The translations under genes were made by a program, and so were the position numbers. The notes under the pieces were generated by a model. The model worked only from the letters and a program-made list of their open reading frames with translations. It made no database searches and had not been told where the DNA came from. Source: Pseudomonas corrugata (GTDB lineage: Bacteria > Pseudomonadota > Gammaproteobacteria > Pseudomonadales > Pseudomonadaceae). From it: a DNA stretch of 64,000 bases. Below are positions 34,598 to 44,876 of this stretch, piece after piece (within the stretch, counting starts at the first letter, position 1; each line of letters starts with the position of its first letter). Where the stretch lies: NCBI RefSeq assembly GCF_001269905.1, contig NZ_LHVK01000009.1, positions 1 to 64,000 of the forward strand, in the 5' to 3' direction.

Positions 34598-35752
34598 ATT
34601 AAACCGCTTTTTGCCAAGGGCCCCTCGTTGGGTGTGCGCCTTCTGGTGCTGGCTGTGCTATCGGTTGCGCTGATGGTGGTCGATGCCCGCTTCACACTGC
34701 TCAAGCCCGTGCGCAGCCAGATGTCGCTGATCCTGATGGAGTCCTATTGGATCACCGACCTGCCGCAACGGCTGTGGCAAGGTGTGGCCAGTCAGTTCGG
34801 CAGCCGGACCGAGTTGGTCGCCGAGAACGAAAAACTCAAGACCGAGAACCTGCTCCTGCAGGGGCGTCTGCAGAAGCTGGCGGCCCTCACCGAGCAGAAT
34901 GTGCGGCTGCGCGAGTTGCTCAATTCCTCTGCGCTGGTCAACGAAAAGGTCGAAGTGGCCGAACTGATCGGCATGGACCCCAACCCGTTCAGCCACCGGA
35001 TCGTCATCAACAAGGGCGAGCGTGACGGTGTGGTCCTCGGTCAGCCGGTGCTCGATGCCCGCGGCCTGATGGGCCAAGTGGTGGAGTTGATGCCCTACAC
35101 GTCTCGCGTGTTGCTGTTGACCGATACCACCCATAGCATCCCCGTGCAGGTCAACCGCAACGGTTTGCGAGCAATTGCCAGCGGGACCGGCAACCCGGAG
35201 CGCCTGGAGCTGCGGCACGTAGCCGACACCGCCGATATCAAGGAAGGCGACCTGCTGGTCAGCTCCGGCCTCGGCCAGCGGTTTCCTGCCGGCTATCCAG
35301 TGGCGATTGTCAAGGAAGTCATCCATGACTCCGGCCAGCCATTCGCCATTGTCCGTGCGGTACCGACCGCCGCGTTGAACCGCAGCCGTTACCTGCTGCT
35401 GGTATTCAGTGACAACCGCACGCCTGAAGAGCGCGCCAACGACGCTGCCGCGGCCCAGGAAGCCCAGGACCGGCAGGGTGGCGAAGCGGCTGCCCCTGGT
35501 GCCGGCGCAGCCGTGCCGGCCGCAACGCCAAATCCATCCGTGTCCGCACCGGTTACGCCGGCCTCGGCAACCACACCGGCTGCTGCGCCCGCCACTACGC
35601 CTGCCAGGCCTGCGCCTGCAACACCCGCTGCAACACCGGCCAGGCCTGCCACTCATGCAACGGCCACTCATGCACCAGCGGCCCAATCGGCGCGGCCTGC
35701 AACCAGAGCGCCCGCCGCTACGCCCGCCAACAGGGGAGCACGAGAAGAATGA
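34598..35752 (+). CDS. mreC: Rod-shape protein MreC, probable ATT start
   Basis: A bitopic inner-membrane protein linking MreB to the periplasmic wall machinery. There is a membrane span (RLLVLAVLSVALMVV), a coiled coil (ELVAENEKLKTENLLLQGRL), two beta domains (VAELIGMDPNPFSHRIVINKG onward), and a long Ala/Pro/Thr-rich tail of about 90 residues. No ATG or GTG fits: the first in-frame TTG (34628) removes residues before the span, whereas ATT at 34598 lies 7 nt after GGGAGGA and gives the N-terminus IKPLFAKGPSLGV. I therefore choose ATT (384 residues). Overlaps mreD by ATGA. Confidence 0.9.
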   Translation: MKPLFAKGPSLGVRLLVLAVLSVALMVVDARFTLLKPVRSQMSLILMESYWITDLPQRLWQGVASQFGSRTELVAENEKLKTENLLLQGRLQKLAALTEQNVRLRELLNSSALVNEKVEVAELIGMDPNPFSHRIVINKGERDGVVLGQPVLDARGLMGQVVELMPYTSRVLLLTDTTHSIPVQVNRNGLRAIASGTGNPERLELRHVADTADIKEGDLLVSSGLGQRFPAGYPVAIVKEVIHDSGQPFAIVRAVPTAALNRSRYLLLVFSDNRTPEERANDAAAAQEAQDRQGGEAAAPGAGAAVPAATPNPSVSAPVTPASATTPAAAPATTPARPAPATPAATPARPATHATATHAPAAQSARPATRAPAATPANRGAREE

Positions 35753-36237
35753 GCAGTACCCAATCCGGTAACGGCTGGATGGTCTGGTTGACTTTCGCCA
35801 TAGGCCTGTTGCTCAGCGTTTCGCCGCTGCCGCAGTTCATGGAAATCCTTCGTCCGTTGTGGCTGGCCTTGCTGCTGGCTTTCTGGGCGCTGGCGCTGCC
35901 GCACAAGGTCGGCATGGTCACTGCCTGGTGCCTGGGGCTGGCCGAAGACGTGCTCTATGGGACGCTGTTGGGGCAGAACGCGCTGATCCTGACCTTGATT
36001 ACTTTTCTGGTGCTGTCGCTGCAGCAGCGCCTGCGGATGTTCCCGATGTGGCAACAGTGCCTGGTGATCCTGGTGATCTTCGGCCTGGCCCAACTGGTGC
36101 AGTTATGGCTCAGCGCGCTGACCGGCAATCGCCAGCCGACCCTGGCACTGGTGCTGCCGGCCCTGGTCAGTGCCTTGCTCTGGCCTTGGGTCAGCTTCGG
36201 TTTGCGCGGCCTGCGCCTGCGTTTCAAGATCAACTGA
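35749..36237 (+). CDS. mreD: Rod-shape protein MreD
   Basis: A 162-residue inner-membrane protein with about five spans and no large soluble domain. The motif LCLGLAEDVLYGTLLGQNA-like segment (CLGLAEDVLYGTLLGQ) is typical of gammaproteobacterial MreD. It works with MreBC and RodA/PBP2 in elongation. Its ATG overlaps the mreC stop by 4 nt. Confidence 0.93.
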   Translation: MSSTQSGNGWMVWLTFAIGLLLSVSPLPQFMEILRPLWLALLLAFWALALPHKVGMVTAWCLGLAEDVLYGTLLGQNALILTLITFLVLSLQQRLRMFPMWQQCLVILVIFGLAQLVQLWLSALTGNRQPTLALVLPALVSALLWPWVSFGLRGLRLRFKIN

Positions 36238-36242
36238 TTCGC

Positions 36243-36386
36243 TAGGCTCTGTACGAAAAGTCTTGAGACGAAGGTCAGGCAAGGCGAAAACAGCCGAGCA
36301 AGCGCAGTGTACTGGAGTGCATGAGCATTCCGAGGCTGTTTTCAACGCAGCATGAACGAGTATCAAGGCTTTCCGTATAGAGCCTA
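36243..36386. repeat. Covarying foldback element, copy 3
   Basis: Outer arms TAGGCTCTGTACGAAAAG and CTTTCCGTATAGAGCCTA (two mismatches); middle stem GAAAACAGCC/GGCTGTTTTC (36286-36295/36334-36343); terminal stem TGTAC-TGGA-GTGCA (36308-36321). Core strands AAGGTCAGGCAAGGCG and CAACGCAGCATGAACG. It fills the mreD-maf gap. Confidence 0.75.
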
Positions 36387-36409
36387 GGGCTCAAGCGGGA
36401 GATGGATTG

Positions 36410-37006
36410 ATGAAACCGCTTTACCTTGCCTCAGGCTCGCCGCGTCGGCGTGAGCTGCTTACGCAGATCGGCGTGTCCTTTACCGCCATCAGCGCGGACA
36501 TCGACGAAACTCCCCTGAATCACGAGACCCCGTCGGCCTATGTCGAGCGCCTGGCGCGCGGCAAGGCCGAGGCCGGGCGGCGGACCTTGCCGATCGATGA
36601 CGGTGGCTGCGTGTTGGGCGCCGATACGGCGGTAGTGCTGGACGGGCAGATTCTCGGCAAGCCACTGGACCAGTCTGAAGCGCGCTCGATGCTGCTGAGC
36701 CTGTCCGGTCGCGACCATGAGGTACTGACCGCCATCGCTCTTTTGGACGGGGAGCGCTGCGAATCCCGGGTGGTTCGCAGTCGGGTGCGCTTTCGCTCTA
36801 TCACCGAAGAGGAAGCGGCGGCTTACTGGGCCAGTGGTGAACCCCGGGACAAGGCCGGTGGCTATGGCATCCAGGGATTGGGTGCGGTGTTCGTCGCCGG
36901 GCTTGAGGGCAGCTATTCTGCGGTGGTTGGCTTGCCGCTGTGCGAAACCGCACAACTGTTGGAGCATTTCGGCATACCCTGTTGGCAAACCTTGAACGTG
37001 CGTTGA
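36410..37006 (+). CDS. maf: Maf-type nucleoside triphosphate pyrophosphatase
   Basis: A 198-residue house-cleaning phosphatase of the YhdE (dTTP/UTP) type. It has the N-terminal substrate loop [28 protein letters not shown] containing the conserved acidic residues, and [13 protein letters not shown]. The segment [18 protein letters not shown] is characteristic. The ATG at 36410 is preferred to a TTG at 36407, with GGGAGA at a good distance. The order mreD-maf-rng is conserved in gammaproteobacteria. Confidence 0.95.
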   Translation: MKPLYLASGSPRRRELLTQIGVSFTAISADIDETPLNHETPSAYVERLARGKAEAGRRTLPIDDGGCVLGADTAVVLDGQILGKPLDQSEARSMLLSLSGRDHEVLTAIALLDGERCESRVVRSRVRFRSITEEEAAAYWASGEPRDKAGGYGIQGLGAVFVAGLEGSYSAVVGLPLCETAQLLEHFGIPCWQTLNVR

Positions 37007-37062
37007 GCGCCGTCTGACCAGATGCAGCCATTATCGTGAAAATGCCTGAACGAGACCCTGCC

Positions 37063-38520
37063 ATGAGTGAAGAGATCCTGATCAACATCACGCCGATGGA
37101 ATCGCGCGTGGCGGTGGTTGAAAACGGTGTGCTGCAAGAGGTTCATGTCGAACGCACGCAGAAGCGTGGCATTGTCGGCAACATCTACAAAGGCAAGGTG
37201 GTGCGGGTATTGCCCGGCATGCAGGCGGCGTTCGTCGATATCGGTCTGGACCGTGCTGCGTTCATCCATGCTTCGGAGATTTCCCTGCGCGAAGGGCCTG
37301 CCGTGGAGAGCATCGGCGCGCTGGTCCATGAAGGCCAGAGCCTGGTGGTGCAGGTCACCAAGGACCCCATCGGTTCCAAGGGCGCGCGCCTGACCACGCA
37401 ACTGTCCATTCCGTCCCGCTACCTGGTGTACATGCCACGCACCGCCCATGTCGGCATTTCCCTGAAGATCGAGGACGAAGCCGAGCGCGAGCGGCTCAAG
37501 CAAGTGGTCAGCGATTGCGTGGAGAAAGAAGGGATCAAGGAAGCCGGCGGCTTCATCCTGCGCACCGCTGCCGAAGGCGCCGGGGCCGATGAGATTCTCA
37601 TGGACATCCGTTACCTGCGAAGACTCTGGGACCAGATCGCCGCGCAGATCAAGACCATTGCCACCCCCAGCGTGATCTACGAAGACCTGGGCCTGGCATT
37701 GCGCACGCTGCGGGACCTGGTCAGCCCCAAGATCGAGAAAATCCGCATCGATTCCCGGGAAACCTTCCAGAAGACCACTCAGTTCGTGGCCGAGCTGATG
37801 CCGGAAATTGCCGACCGTCTCGAGCATTATCCCGGCGAACGGCCGATTTTCGACCTGTACGGCGTCGAGGACGAAATCCAGAAGGCCCTGGAGCGCAAAG
37901 TGCCGCTCAAGTCCGGCGGTTACCTGGTGGTCGACCCGGCCGAGGCCATGAGCACCATCGACGTCAACACCGGAGCGTTCGTTGGCCATCGCAATCTTGA
38001 GGAAACCATCTTCAAGACCAACCTGGAAGCTGCCACCGCTATCGCTCGCCAATTGCGCCTGCGCAACCTGGGCGGGATCATCATCATCGACTTCATCGAC
38101 ATGGAGGACGAAGAGCACCAGCGCCAGGTGCTGAGGACCCTGGAAAAACAACTCGAGCGCGATCACGCCAAGACCAACATCATCGGCATCACCGAGTTGG
38201 GCCTGGTGCAGATGACCCGCAAACGCACCCGCGAAAGTCTCGAGCAGGTGTTGTGCGAGCCGTGCAGCGCCTGCCAGGGCCGGGGCAAGCTCAAGACCCC
38301 GGAAACCGTGTGTTACGAAATCTTCAGGGAAATTCTCCGGGAAGCACGCGCTTACCAGGCCACTGGCTATAGAGTGTTGGCGAACCAGAAAGTGGTGGAC
38401 CGCCTGCTCGATGAGGAGTCGGGTAATGTCGCGGAACTGGAGGCTTTTATCGGGCGCACGATCCGCTTCCAGGTGGAAACCATGTATTCCCAGGAACAAT
38501 ACGACGTTGTGCTGCTCTGA
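37063..38520 (+). CDS. rng: Ribonuclease G
   Basis: A 485-residue endoribonuclease of the RNase E/G family, active in 16S rRNA 5' maturation and mRNA decay. There is an N-terminal S1 domain (IYKGKVVRVLPGMQAAFVDI), an RNase H-like and 5'-sensor region, and catalytic aspartates in TIDVNTGAFVG and IIIIDFIDMEDE. The zinc-link cysteines are in LCEPCSACQGRG. It lacks the long C-terminal scaffold of RNase E, which fixes the identity. Start MSEEILINITP at 37063. Confidence 0.96.
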   Translation: MSEEILINITPMESRVAVVENGVLQEVHVERTQKRGIVGNIYKGKVVRVLPGMQAAFVDIGLDRAAFIHASEISLREGPAVESIGALVHEGQSLVVQVTKDPIGSKGARLTTQLSIPSRYLVYMPRTAHVGISLKIEDEAERERLKQVVSDCVEKEGIKEAGGFILRTAAEGAGADEILMDIRYLRRLWDQIAAQIKTIATPSVIYEDLGLALRTLRDLVSPKIEKIRIDSRETFQKTTQFVAELMPEIADRLEHYPGERPIFDLYGVEDEIQKALERKVPLKSGGYLVVDPAEAMSTIDVNTGAFVGHRNLEETIFKTNLEAATAIARQLRLRNLGGIIIIDFIDMEDEEHQRQVLRTLEKQLERDHAKTNIIGITELGLVQMTRKRTRESLEQVLCEPCSACQGRGKLKTPETVCYEIFREILREARAYQATGYRVLANQKVVDRLLDEESGNVAELEAFIGRTIRFQVETMYSQEQYDVVLL

Positions 38521-38581
38521 AGTGGCTCCTGAAGCGGTGGTCTCGCCGATTTGAATATCTTTGCCTGGGGAGTCCACTGAC

Positions 38582-41500
38582 ATGGAGCGTTTGACCCGCA
38601 TTCTGGCCGCGCTGACCCGCTGGGGCTTGGGTCTGTGCGCGCTACTGCTGGTGCTGCTGGCGCTATATGTCAGTCTGGGGCGGGAGCTGGCGCCGCTGGT
38701 AGCCGAGTACCGCGCCGAGATCGAGGATCGGGCCACCGAAGCGCTGGGCATGCCGTTGCGCGTCGGCAGCGTGGAGGGTAAATGGAGCGGCCTGGCGCCG
38801 ATTCTGCTGGCTCGCGACGTGATGATCGGCGAAGGGGCCAATGCCATGCACCTGGATGAGGTGCGTGCCGTGCCCGACATATGGGCCAGCCTGCTGGCCC
38901 GGCAGGTGCGCATCGCCCACTTGGAACTCGGTGGGCTGAAAATCAGCCTCAAGGAAGGCACCGACGGCAAATGGGCCTTGGAAGGTCTGCCAGTCAAGGA
39001 AGATCAGCCGTTCGACCCGCAGCAATTGTTCGATCGCATGCAGGTGGTATCGAGGCTCTCGATCCTGGACAGCCAAGTGACCTTGCAGCCGCTGGATCAG
39101 GCGCCGCTGACCCTGACCTATGTAGGCCTGAGCCTCAGGACCGGCGTCAGCCGCCAGCGCCTGGATGTACGCCTGACCTTGCCCGACGGGCAACCGCTGG
39201 CAATCAACCTGCGTACCCGCATCCGCGCCGCGGACTGGAAGAACGGCCAGGCCGATGCGTACCTGAGCCTGCCGCAGAGCGACTGGTCGAAATGGCTGCC
39301 GAAGCGCCTGACCCGGGAGTGGAATTTCTCCCAGGCCAAGGCCGGCGGCGAGTTCTGGCTGAGTTGGGGGAACGGCACGCTGCAGAGCGCTGCCGTGCGC
39401 CTGAATGCGCCGGACATCACCGGCGCCTACGCCGAGCGCAAGCCGGTACAGATCCGCAACCTGGCACTCAACGGATATTTCCAGCGCGGCAGCGACGGGT
39501 TCACCGCGACGTTCGATTCCCTGGCGATGAGTCTGGGAGACGTCCGCTGGGAGTCGCGCCTGCAATTGCAGCAGAGCGTCGGCACCGAGCAGACTGAAGA
39601 ACTCTGGCATGTGCAGGCCGATCGCCTCGACCTGGCCCCGCTTACGCCGCTGCTCAATGCCCTGGCGCCTCTGCCCGCGGGCGTAGCGACGGCCATCGAC
39701 CGTCTCAGGTTCACCGGTGGTCTGCGCAATGTGTTGGTGGACTACCGGCCGCAGAATGCCGGAGATCGGAAGGTCAGCTTCGCCACGAACCTGGATACGG
39801 TAGGCTTCAATGCGTATCACGGTGCTCCGGCGGCGCGTAATGTCTCGGGCAGCCTCAGCGGCGACCTCGGTGGCGGCGAGCTGCGCATGGACAGCAAGGA
39901 TTTTTCCCTGCACCTGGATCCGATCTTCGCCAAGCCCTGGCAGTACCTGCAGGCCAATGCGCGGCTGACCTGGAAGCTCGACCAGCACGGCTTTACCCTG
40001 ATCGCGCCCTACCTGAAGGTGCTGGGGGAGGAGGGCAGGATTGCCGGAGACTTCCTGATCCGCCTGCATTTCGACCATAGCCAGGAAGACTACATGGACC
40101 TGCGGGTCGGCCTGGTGGATGGCGATGGGCGCTACACCGCCAAGTATCTGCCGGCGGTGCTGAGCCCGGCCCTGGATGAGTGGTTGCGCACGGCCATCGT
40201 CAAGGGTGCCGTGGATGAAGGGTTTTTCCAGTATCAGGGTTCGCTGAACCACGGCGCCGAGGACGCGGCCCGCAGCATCAGCCTGTTCTTCAAGGTGCAT
40301 GACGCCGAGCTGGCCTTCCAGCCGGGCTGGCCTTCGGTCGGCAAGGTCAGTGGCGACGTTTTCGTCGAAGACAGCGGCGTGCGCATTTTCGCCAGCCAGG
40401 GACAATTGCTGGGCACCCAGGTCAGAGACGTGGCGGTGAACATTCCCCATGTCCCGAGCGGGCAGCATTCCCATCTGCTATTGGAGGGTGGGTTCAGCGG
40501 GGGGTTGGGAGACGGGCTGAAAATCCTGCAGACAGCGCCGATCGGCACGGCCGAGACGTTCGCCGGCTGGGAAGGCGAAGGCGGCCTGCAAGGCAATGTG
40601 AAGCTCGATATCCCATTGGCCAAGGGTGATCAACCGAAGATTCTGGTGGACTTCAGCACCGCCGACGCCCGACTCAAACTCAGCGATCCGGTGCTGGAGC
40701 TGACCCAGCTCAAGGGCGACTTCCGTTTCGACAGCAACAAGGGGCTGAGCGGCAAGAACATCACGGCCCGGGCGTTCGACCGACCTTTGACCGCGCAGAT
40801 CTTTGCCGATGGCCGTGCCGGTGCGCTCAATACCCGGGTGGCTGCGTCCGGGCGGCTGGACGTCAAGAAACTCACCGACTGGCTGAACGTTACCCAGCCG
40901 TTGCCCGTTTCCGGAGTCGTTCCTTACCAGTTGCAGGTGATACTCGACGGGGCCGATAGCCAGTTGTCGGTCAGTTCCAACCTAAAGGGTGTGGCGGTGG
41001 ACCTGCCGGCGCCCTTCGGCATGACGGCCGATACCGGGCGTGACACGGTGTTCCGCATGACGCTGCAGGGCCCGGAGCGACGTTACTGGGTCAATTATGG
41101 CGACCTCGCCAACTTAACGTACGCCGCGCCGGGCGGGAAGCCGGCCGATGGTCGTGGTGAGCTGTTGCTCGGAGGCGGCGATGCAGTCTTGCCTGGAGCC
41201 AAAGGGTTGCGGCTGCGTGGGACGCTGTCGGAACTGGATGTCGGGCCCTGGCAGGACCTGATGAACAAGTACGCCGGACAGGACCCCAGCGGCAGCGCCA
41301 GGCAATTGCTCAGCGGCGTCGACCTGAAGGTGGGCAAGCTCACGGCCATGGGGACGACCCTGGACCAGGCATCGGTGCAACTGGACCGCAAGCCGGACGC
41401 CTGGGCCTTGCGGCTCGACAGCCAGCAGGCCAAGGGCAGCGCCAGCCTGCCGGATGCGAAGAGCGCTCCGATCGGGATCAAGCTGGACTATGTTCGCCTG

Positions 41501-42385
41501 CCGGCCGCGGACCCGACGGTGCAGGCCGATGAAAACGCGCCGGACCCCTTGGCATCGGTGGACCCCACACGGATCCCGGCCATGGATATCGCGATCGACC
41601 AGTTGTTCCAGGGACCGGATCTGATCGGCGCCTGGTCATTGAAGGTGCGTCCGACCAGCAAAGGCATTGCGCTGAACAATCTGGACCTGGGGCTCAAGGG
41701 CATGACGTTGCAGGGCAGTGGCGGTTGGGAAGGCGTGCCCGGCTCAACCCGCAGCTGGTACAAGGGGCGCATCGGCGGCAAGAACCTGGCGGATGTGCTC
41801 AAGGGCTGGGGATTCGCCCCAAGCGTGACCAGCCAGGCCTTTCATCTGGACGTCGATGGCAACTGGCCCGGCTCACCGGCGTGGGTCGCGACCAAGCGCT
41901 TTTCCGGCAGTATCGATGCGTCGTTGAGCAAAGGCCAGTTCGTCGAGGTCGAGGGCAGCGCCCAGGCATTGCGGGTGTTCGGCCTGCTGAACTTCAACTC
42001 CATTGGTCGGCGGCTGCGCCTGGACTTCTCCGACCTGTTCAGCAAGGGCCTGAGCTACGACCGGGTCAAAGGGCTGTTGGTGGCGAGCAATGGTGTCTAC
42101 GTGACCCGTGAACCCATTACTCTGACTGGCCCTTCGAGCAACCTGGAACTCAACGGAACATTGGACATGGTGGCAGACCGGGTCGATGCCAAGTTGCAGG
42201 TGACATTGCCGGTGAGCAACAACCTGCCGATTGCCGCGCTGATTGTCGGCGCACCGGCGGTGGGCGGAGCACTGTTTCTGATCGACAAGTTGATCGGTGA
42301 CCGCGTGGCGCGTTTTGCCAGCGTAAGATACGACGTCAAGGGGCCGTGGAAAGAGCCGAAGATCACCTTCGACAAGCCGTTCTAG
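38582..42385 (+). CDS. yhdP: YhdP-family AsmA-like envelope protein
   Basis: A 1267-residue protein with one N-terminal membrane span (residues 12-35, LGLCALLLVLLALYVSLG) and a very long periplasmic beta-rich region of the DUF3971/AsmA-like type, ending in an AsmA_2-like block (VEGSAQALRVFGLLNFNSIG). YhdP, with TamB and YdbH, is implicated in bulk phospholipid transport to the outer membrane as a beta-groove bridge. It is 61 nt after rng and probably cotranscribed. The ATG at 38582 follows GGGGAGT. Confidence 0.93.
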   Translation: MERLTRILAALTRWGLGLCALLLVLLALYVSLGRELAPLVAEYRAEIEDRATEALGMPLRVGSVEGKWSGLAPILLARDVMIGEGANAMHLDEVRAVPDIWASLLARQVRIAHLELGGLKISLKEGTDGKWALEGLPVKEDQPFDPQQLFDRMQVVSRLSILDSQVTLQPLDQAPLTLTYVGLSLRTGVSRQRLDVRLTLPDGQPLAINLRTRIRAADWKNGQADAYLSLPQSDWSKWLPKRLTREWNFSQAKAGGEFWLSWGNGTLQSAAVRLNAPDITGAYAERKPVQIRNLALNGYFQRGSDGFTATFDSLAMSLGDVRWESRLQLQQSVGTEQTEELWHVQADRLDLAPLTPLLNALAPLPAGVATAIDRLRFTGGLRNVLVDYRPQNAGDRKVSFATNLDTVGFNAYHGAPAARNVSGSLSGDLGGGELRMDSKDFSLHLDPIFAKPWQYLQANARLTWKLDQHGFTLIAPYLKVLGEEGRIAGDFLIRLHFDHSQEDYMDLRVGLVDGDGRYTAKYLPAVLSPALDEWLRTAIVKGAVDEGFFQYQGSLNHGAEDAARSISLFFKVHDAELAFQPGWPSVGKVSGDVFVEDSGVRIFASQGQLLGTQVRDVAVNIPHVPSGQHSHLLLEGGFSGGLGDGLKILQTAPIGTAETFAGWEGEGGLQGNVKLDIPLAKGDQPKILVDFSTADARLKLSDPVLELTQLKGDFRFDSNKGLSGKNITARAFDRPLTAQIFADGRAGALNTRVAASGRLDVKKLTDWLNVTQPLPVSGVVPYQLQVILDGADSQLSVSSNLKGVAVDLPAPFGMTADTGRDTVFRMTLQGPERRYWVNYGDLANLTYAAPGGKPADGRGELLLGGGDAVLPGAKGLRLRGTLSELDVGPWQDLMNKYAGQDPSGSARQLLSGVDLKVGKLTAMGTTLDQASVQLDRKPDAWALRLDSQQAKGSASLPDAKSAPIGIKLDYVRLPAADPTVQADENAPDPLASVDPTRIPAMDIAIDQLFQGPDLIGAWSLKVRPTSKGIALNNLDLGLKGMTLQGSGGWEGVPGSTRSWYKGRIGGKNLADVLKGWGFAPSVTSQAFHLDVDGNWPGSPAWVATKRFSGSIDASLSKGQFVEVEGSAQALRVFGLLNFNSIGRRLRLDFSDLFSKGLSYDRVKGLLVASNGVYVTREPITLTGPSSNLELNGTLDMVADRVDAKLQVTLPVSNNLPIAALIVGAPAVGGALFLIDKLIGDRVARFASVRYDVKGPWKEPKITFDKPF

Positions 42386-42406
42386 TGGGCGGCGCAATCC
42401 GCCCTG

Positions 42407-42522
42407 CGGGAGCGAGCCTGTGGGAGCAACCTGTGGGAGCAAAGCTTGCTCGCGATGAACGATGACGCGGGTTTACAGTTGCACCGAGTCGTCCGTATCG
42501 CGAGCGAGCTTTGCTCCCACAG
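42407..42522. repeat. REP pair with duplicated left half
   Basis: GTGGGAGCAAAGCTTGCTCGC and the inverse GCGAGCTTTGCTCCCAC, with two additional partial GGGAGC copies at the left end, between yhdP and the amidase gene. It closely resembles 29543-29657. Confidence 0.85.
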
Positions 42523-42564
42523 CCCTCACGGCAAGGATAAGGACAGGAACAGGAGGAAAGCACC

Positions 42565-43428
42565 ATGCCAGTCGCAGTGATTCAAATGGTCAGCCAGAGC
42601 GATGTGCTCGCCAACCTGGCGCGTGCCCGTGTTTTGCTGGAGCAGGCTGCCGCTGGCGGTGCGCGGCTGGCGGTGTTGCCGGAAAACTTCGCGGCGATGG
42701 GGCGGCGGGACGTGGCCGACCTCGGTCGTGCCGAAGCCTTTGGTCAGGGACCGATCCTGCCCTGGTTGAAACAGGTCGCCCGTGACCTCAGGTTATGGGT
42801 TGTGGCCGGCACGTTGCCCTTGCCGCCGGTGGACCGGCCCGAGGCCAAGGCCCATGCCTGCTCGCTGCTGGTGGACGATCAGGGCCAGATCGTGGCGCGG
42901 TACGACAAACTGCACCTGTTCGACGTTGATGTGGCTGACAATCGTGGGCGCTACCGTGAGTCTGATGACTATGCTTATGGCGGTAACGTGGTGGTCGCTG
43001 ATACGCCGGTGGGCAGGGTGGGCCTGACGGTCTGCTATGACTTGCGTTTTCCGGAGCTGTATAGCGAGCTGCGGGCTGCCGGCGCCGAATTGATTACGGC
43101 GCCCTCGGCGTTCACCGCCGTCACCGGTGCAGCTCATTGGGAGGTGCTGATTCGCGCCCGGGCCATTGAAACCCAGTGCTATGTGCTGGCGGCCGCCCAA
43201 GGGGGCGTGCATCCGGGGCCTCGGGAAACCTTTGGCCATGCGGCCATTGTCGACCCATGGGGGCGGGTGCTGGCGCAACAGGATCAAGGCGAAGCCGTGC
43301 TGCTGGCCGAGCGTGACAGCAGCGAACAGGCGTCCATCCGGGCGCGCATGCCGGTGGCCAGCCATCGGCGCTTTTTCTCGCAGGGCGCTCGACAGCGACC
43401 TGTCCAAGACGACGAATTCAAGGCGTAA
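42565..43428 (+). CDS. Nitrilase-superfamily amidase (deaminated glutathione amidase type)
   Basis: A 287-residue carbon-nitrogen hydrolase. The catalytic triad is visible as Glu40 (LPENFAA), Lys115 (YDKLHLFD) and Cys157 (VCYDLRFPE). The [10 protein letters not shown] segment is that of the Nit1/YbeM branch, which repairs deaminated glutathione, so that is the most likely role; another small-amide substrate cannot be excluded. AGGAGG precedes the ATG. It lies 5 nt from tldD and is clearly cotranscribed with it. Confidence 0.9.
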   Translation: MPVAVIQMVSQSDVLANLARARVLLEQAAAGGARLAVLPENFAAMGRRDVADLGRAEAFGQGPILPWLKQVARDLRLWVVAGTLPLPPVDRPEAKAHACSLLVDDQGQIVARYDKLHLFDVDVADNRGRYRESDDYAYGGNVVVADTPVGRVGLTVCYDLRFPELYSELRAAGAELITAPSAFTAVTGAAHWEVLIRARAIETQCYVLAAAQGGVHPGPRETFGHAAIVDPWGRVLAQQDQGEAVLLAERDSSEQASIRARMPVASHRRFFSQGARQRPVQDDEFKA

Positions 43429-43433
43429 AACAT

Positions 43434-44876
43434 ATGAGCGGGTTGTTGTCCTCAGTCAGTGAACACCTTCTATCCCCCGGCGGCGTAACTCTTGAGAGCC
43501 TGCAAAGCGTGCTGGGCGACTTGGCCGGTCCGGGTATCGATGCGGCCGACCTGTATTTCCAGGGACAGATCTCCGAGTCCTGGTCGCTGGAAGACGGCAT
43601 CGTCAAGGAAGGCAGTTTCAACCTTGACCAGGGCGTGGGCGTGCGTGCCCAGTCCGGCGAGAAAACCGGATTCGCCTACAGCAATGCCATTACCCTCGAA
43701 GCCCTGGGGGCTGCGGCCCGTGCGGCGCGTTCGATTTCCCGGGCCGGGCAGAACGGCACGGTACAGGCCTTCAGCAGCCAGGACGTCGCGCAGTTGTATG
43801 CACCGGATAATCCGCTGGAGGTCATGAGCCGGGCCGAGAAGGTCGAACTGCTCAAGCGCATCGATGTCGCGACCCGGGCCCTCGACCCGCGCATCCAGCA
43901 GGTGTCGGTGAGCATGGCCGGCGTCTGGGAACGCATCCTGGTGGCCTCCACCGACGGTGGCTTGGCGGCGGATGTACGGCCGCTGGTGCGGTTCAATGTC
44001 AGTGTGATTGTCGAGCAGAACGGTCGCCGCGAGCGCGGGGGGCATGGCGGCGGCGGGCGTACCGACTACCGCTATTTCCTCAGTGAAGACCGCGCCATGG
44101 GTTACGCCAGGGAGGCCTTGCGCCAGGCGCTGGTCAACCTGGAAGCCATTCCCGCACCGGCTGGCACGTTGCCGGTGGTGCTGGGGTCCGGCTGGTCCGG
44201 TGTGCTGCTGCACGAAGCGGTGGGGCATGGCCTGGAGGGCGATTTCAACCGCAAAGGCAGTTCGGCCTACAGCGGACGCATGGGCGAAATGGTCGCTTCG
44301 AAACTCTGCACCATTGTCGATGATGGCACCTTGGCCGGGCGGCGCGGTTCGCTGAGCGTCGATGACGAGGGCACCCCGACCGAGTGCACCACGCTGATCG
44401 AAAACGGCGTACTCAAAGGCTACATGCAGGACAAGCTCAACGCGCGGTTGATGGGCGTCGCCCGTACCGGCAACGGGCGTCGTGAGTCTTACGCGCACCT
44501 GCCCATGCCACGCATGACCAACACTTACATGCTGGGTGGACAAAGTGATCCTGCGGAAATCATCGCTTCGGTGAAAAAAGGCATCTACTGCGCCAACCTC
44601 GGCGGCGGCCAGGTGGACATCACCAGCGGCAAGTTCGTGTTCTCCACCAGCGAGGCCTACCTGATCGAGGACGGCAAGATCACCGCGCCGGTCAAGGGAG
44701 CGACGCTGATCGGAAACGGACCGGAGGCCATGAGCAAGGTGTCGATGGTCGGTAACGACCTGGCCCTGGACAGTGGGGTAGGAACGTGCGGCAAGGATGG
44801 GCAGTCGGTACCGGTGGGTGTCGGTCAGCCGACCCTGAAGATCGATGCGATTACCGTGGGTGGTACGGGCGCGTAG
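43434..44876 (+). CDS. tldD: Metalloprotease TldD
   Basis: A 480-residue subunit that carries the zinc active site of the TldD/TldE protease. The HExxxH motif is HEAVGH at 260-265, followed by [15 protein letters not shown]. The heterodimer degrades unfolded peptides and matures certain peptide antibiotics and modified peptides. Its partner pmbA (tldE) lies 730 bp downstream beyond darP. The last codons are GGC GCG TAG, and the stop overlaps the left arm of a foldback repeat. Confidence 0.95.
   Translation: MSGLLSSVSEHLLSPGGVTLESLQSVLGDLAGPGIDAADLYFQGQISESWSLEDGIVKEGSFNLDQGVGVRAQSGEKTGFAYSNAITLEALGAAARAARSISRAGQNGTVQAFSSQDVAQLYAPDNPLEVMSRAEKVELLKRIDVATRALDPRIQQVSVSMAGVWERILVASTDGGLAADVRPLVRFNVSVIVEQNGRRERGGHGGGGRTDYRYFLSEDRAMGYAREALRQALVNLEAIPAPAGTLPVVLGSGWSGVLLHEAVGHGLEGDFNRKGSSAYSGRMGEMVASKLCTIVDDGTLAGRRGSLSVDDEGTPTECTTLIENGVLKGYMQDKLNARLMGVARTGNGRRESYAHLPMPRMTNTYMLGGQSDPAEIIASVKKGIYCANLGGGQVDITSGKFVFSTSEAYLIEDGKITAPVKGATLIGNGPEAMSKVSMVGNDLALDSGVGTCGKDGQSVPVGVGQPTLKIDAITVGGTGA

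Noticed and set aside
36913-38997. 694-residue minus-strand open frame across rng
   Set aside because: Antisense shadow of rng and maf, which have full family motifs; long antisense frames are expected in GC-rich DNA.
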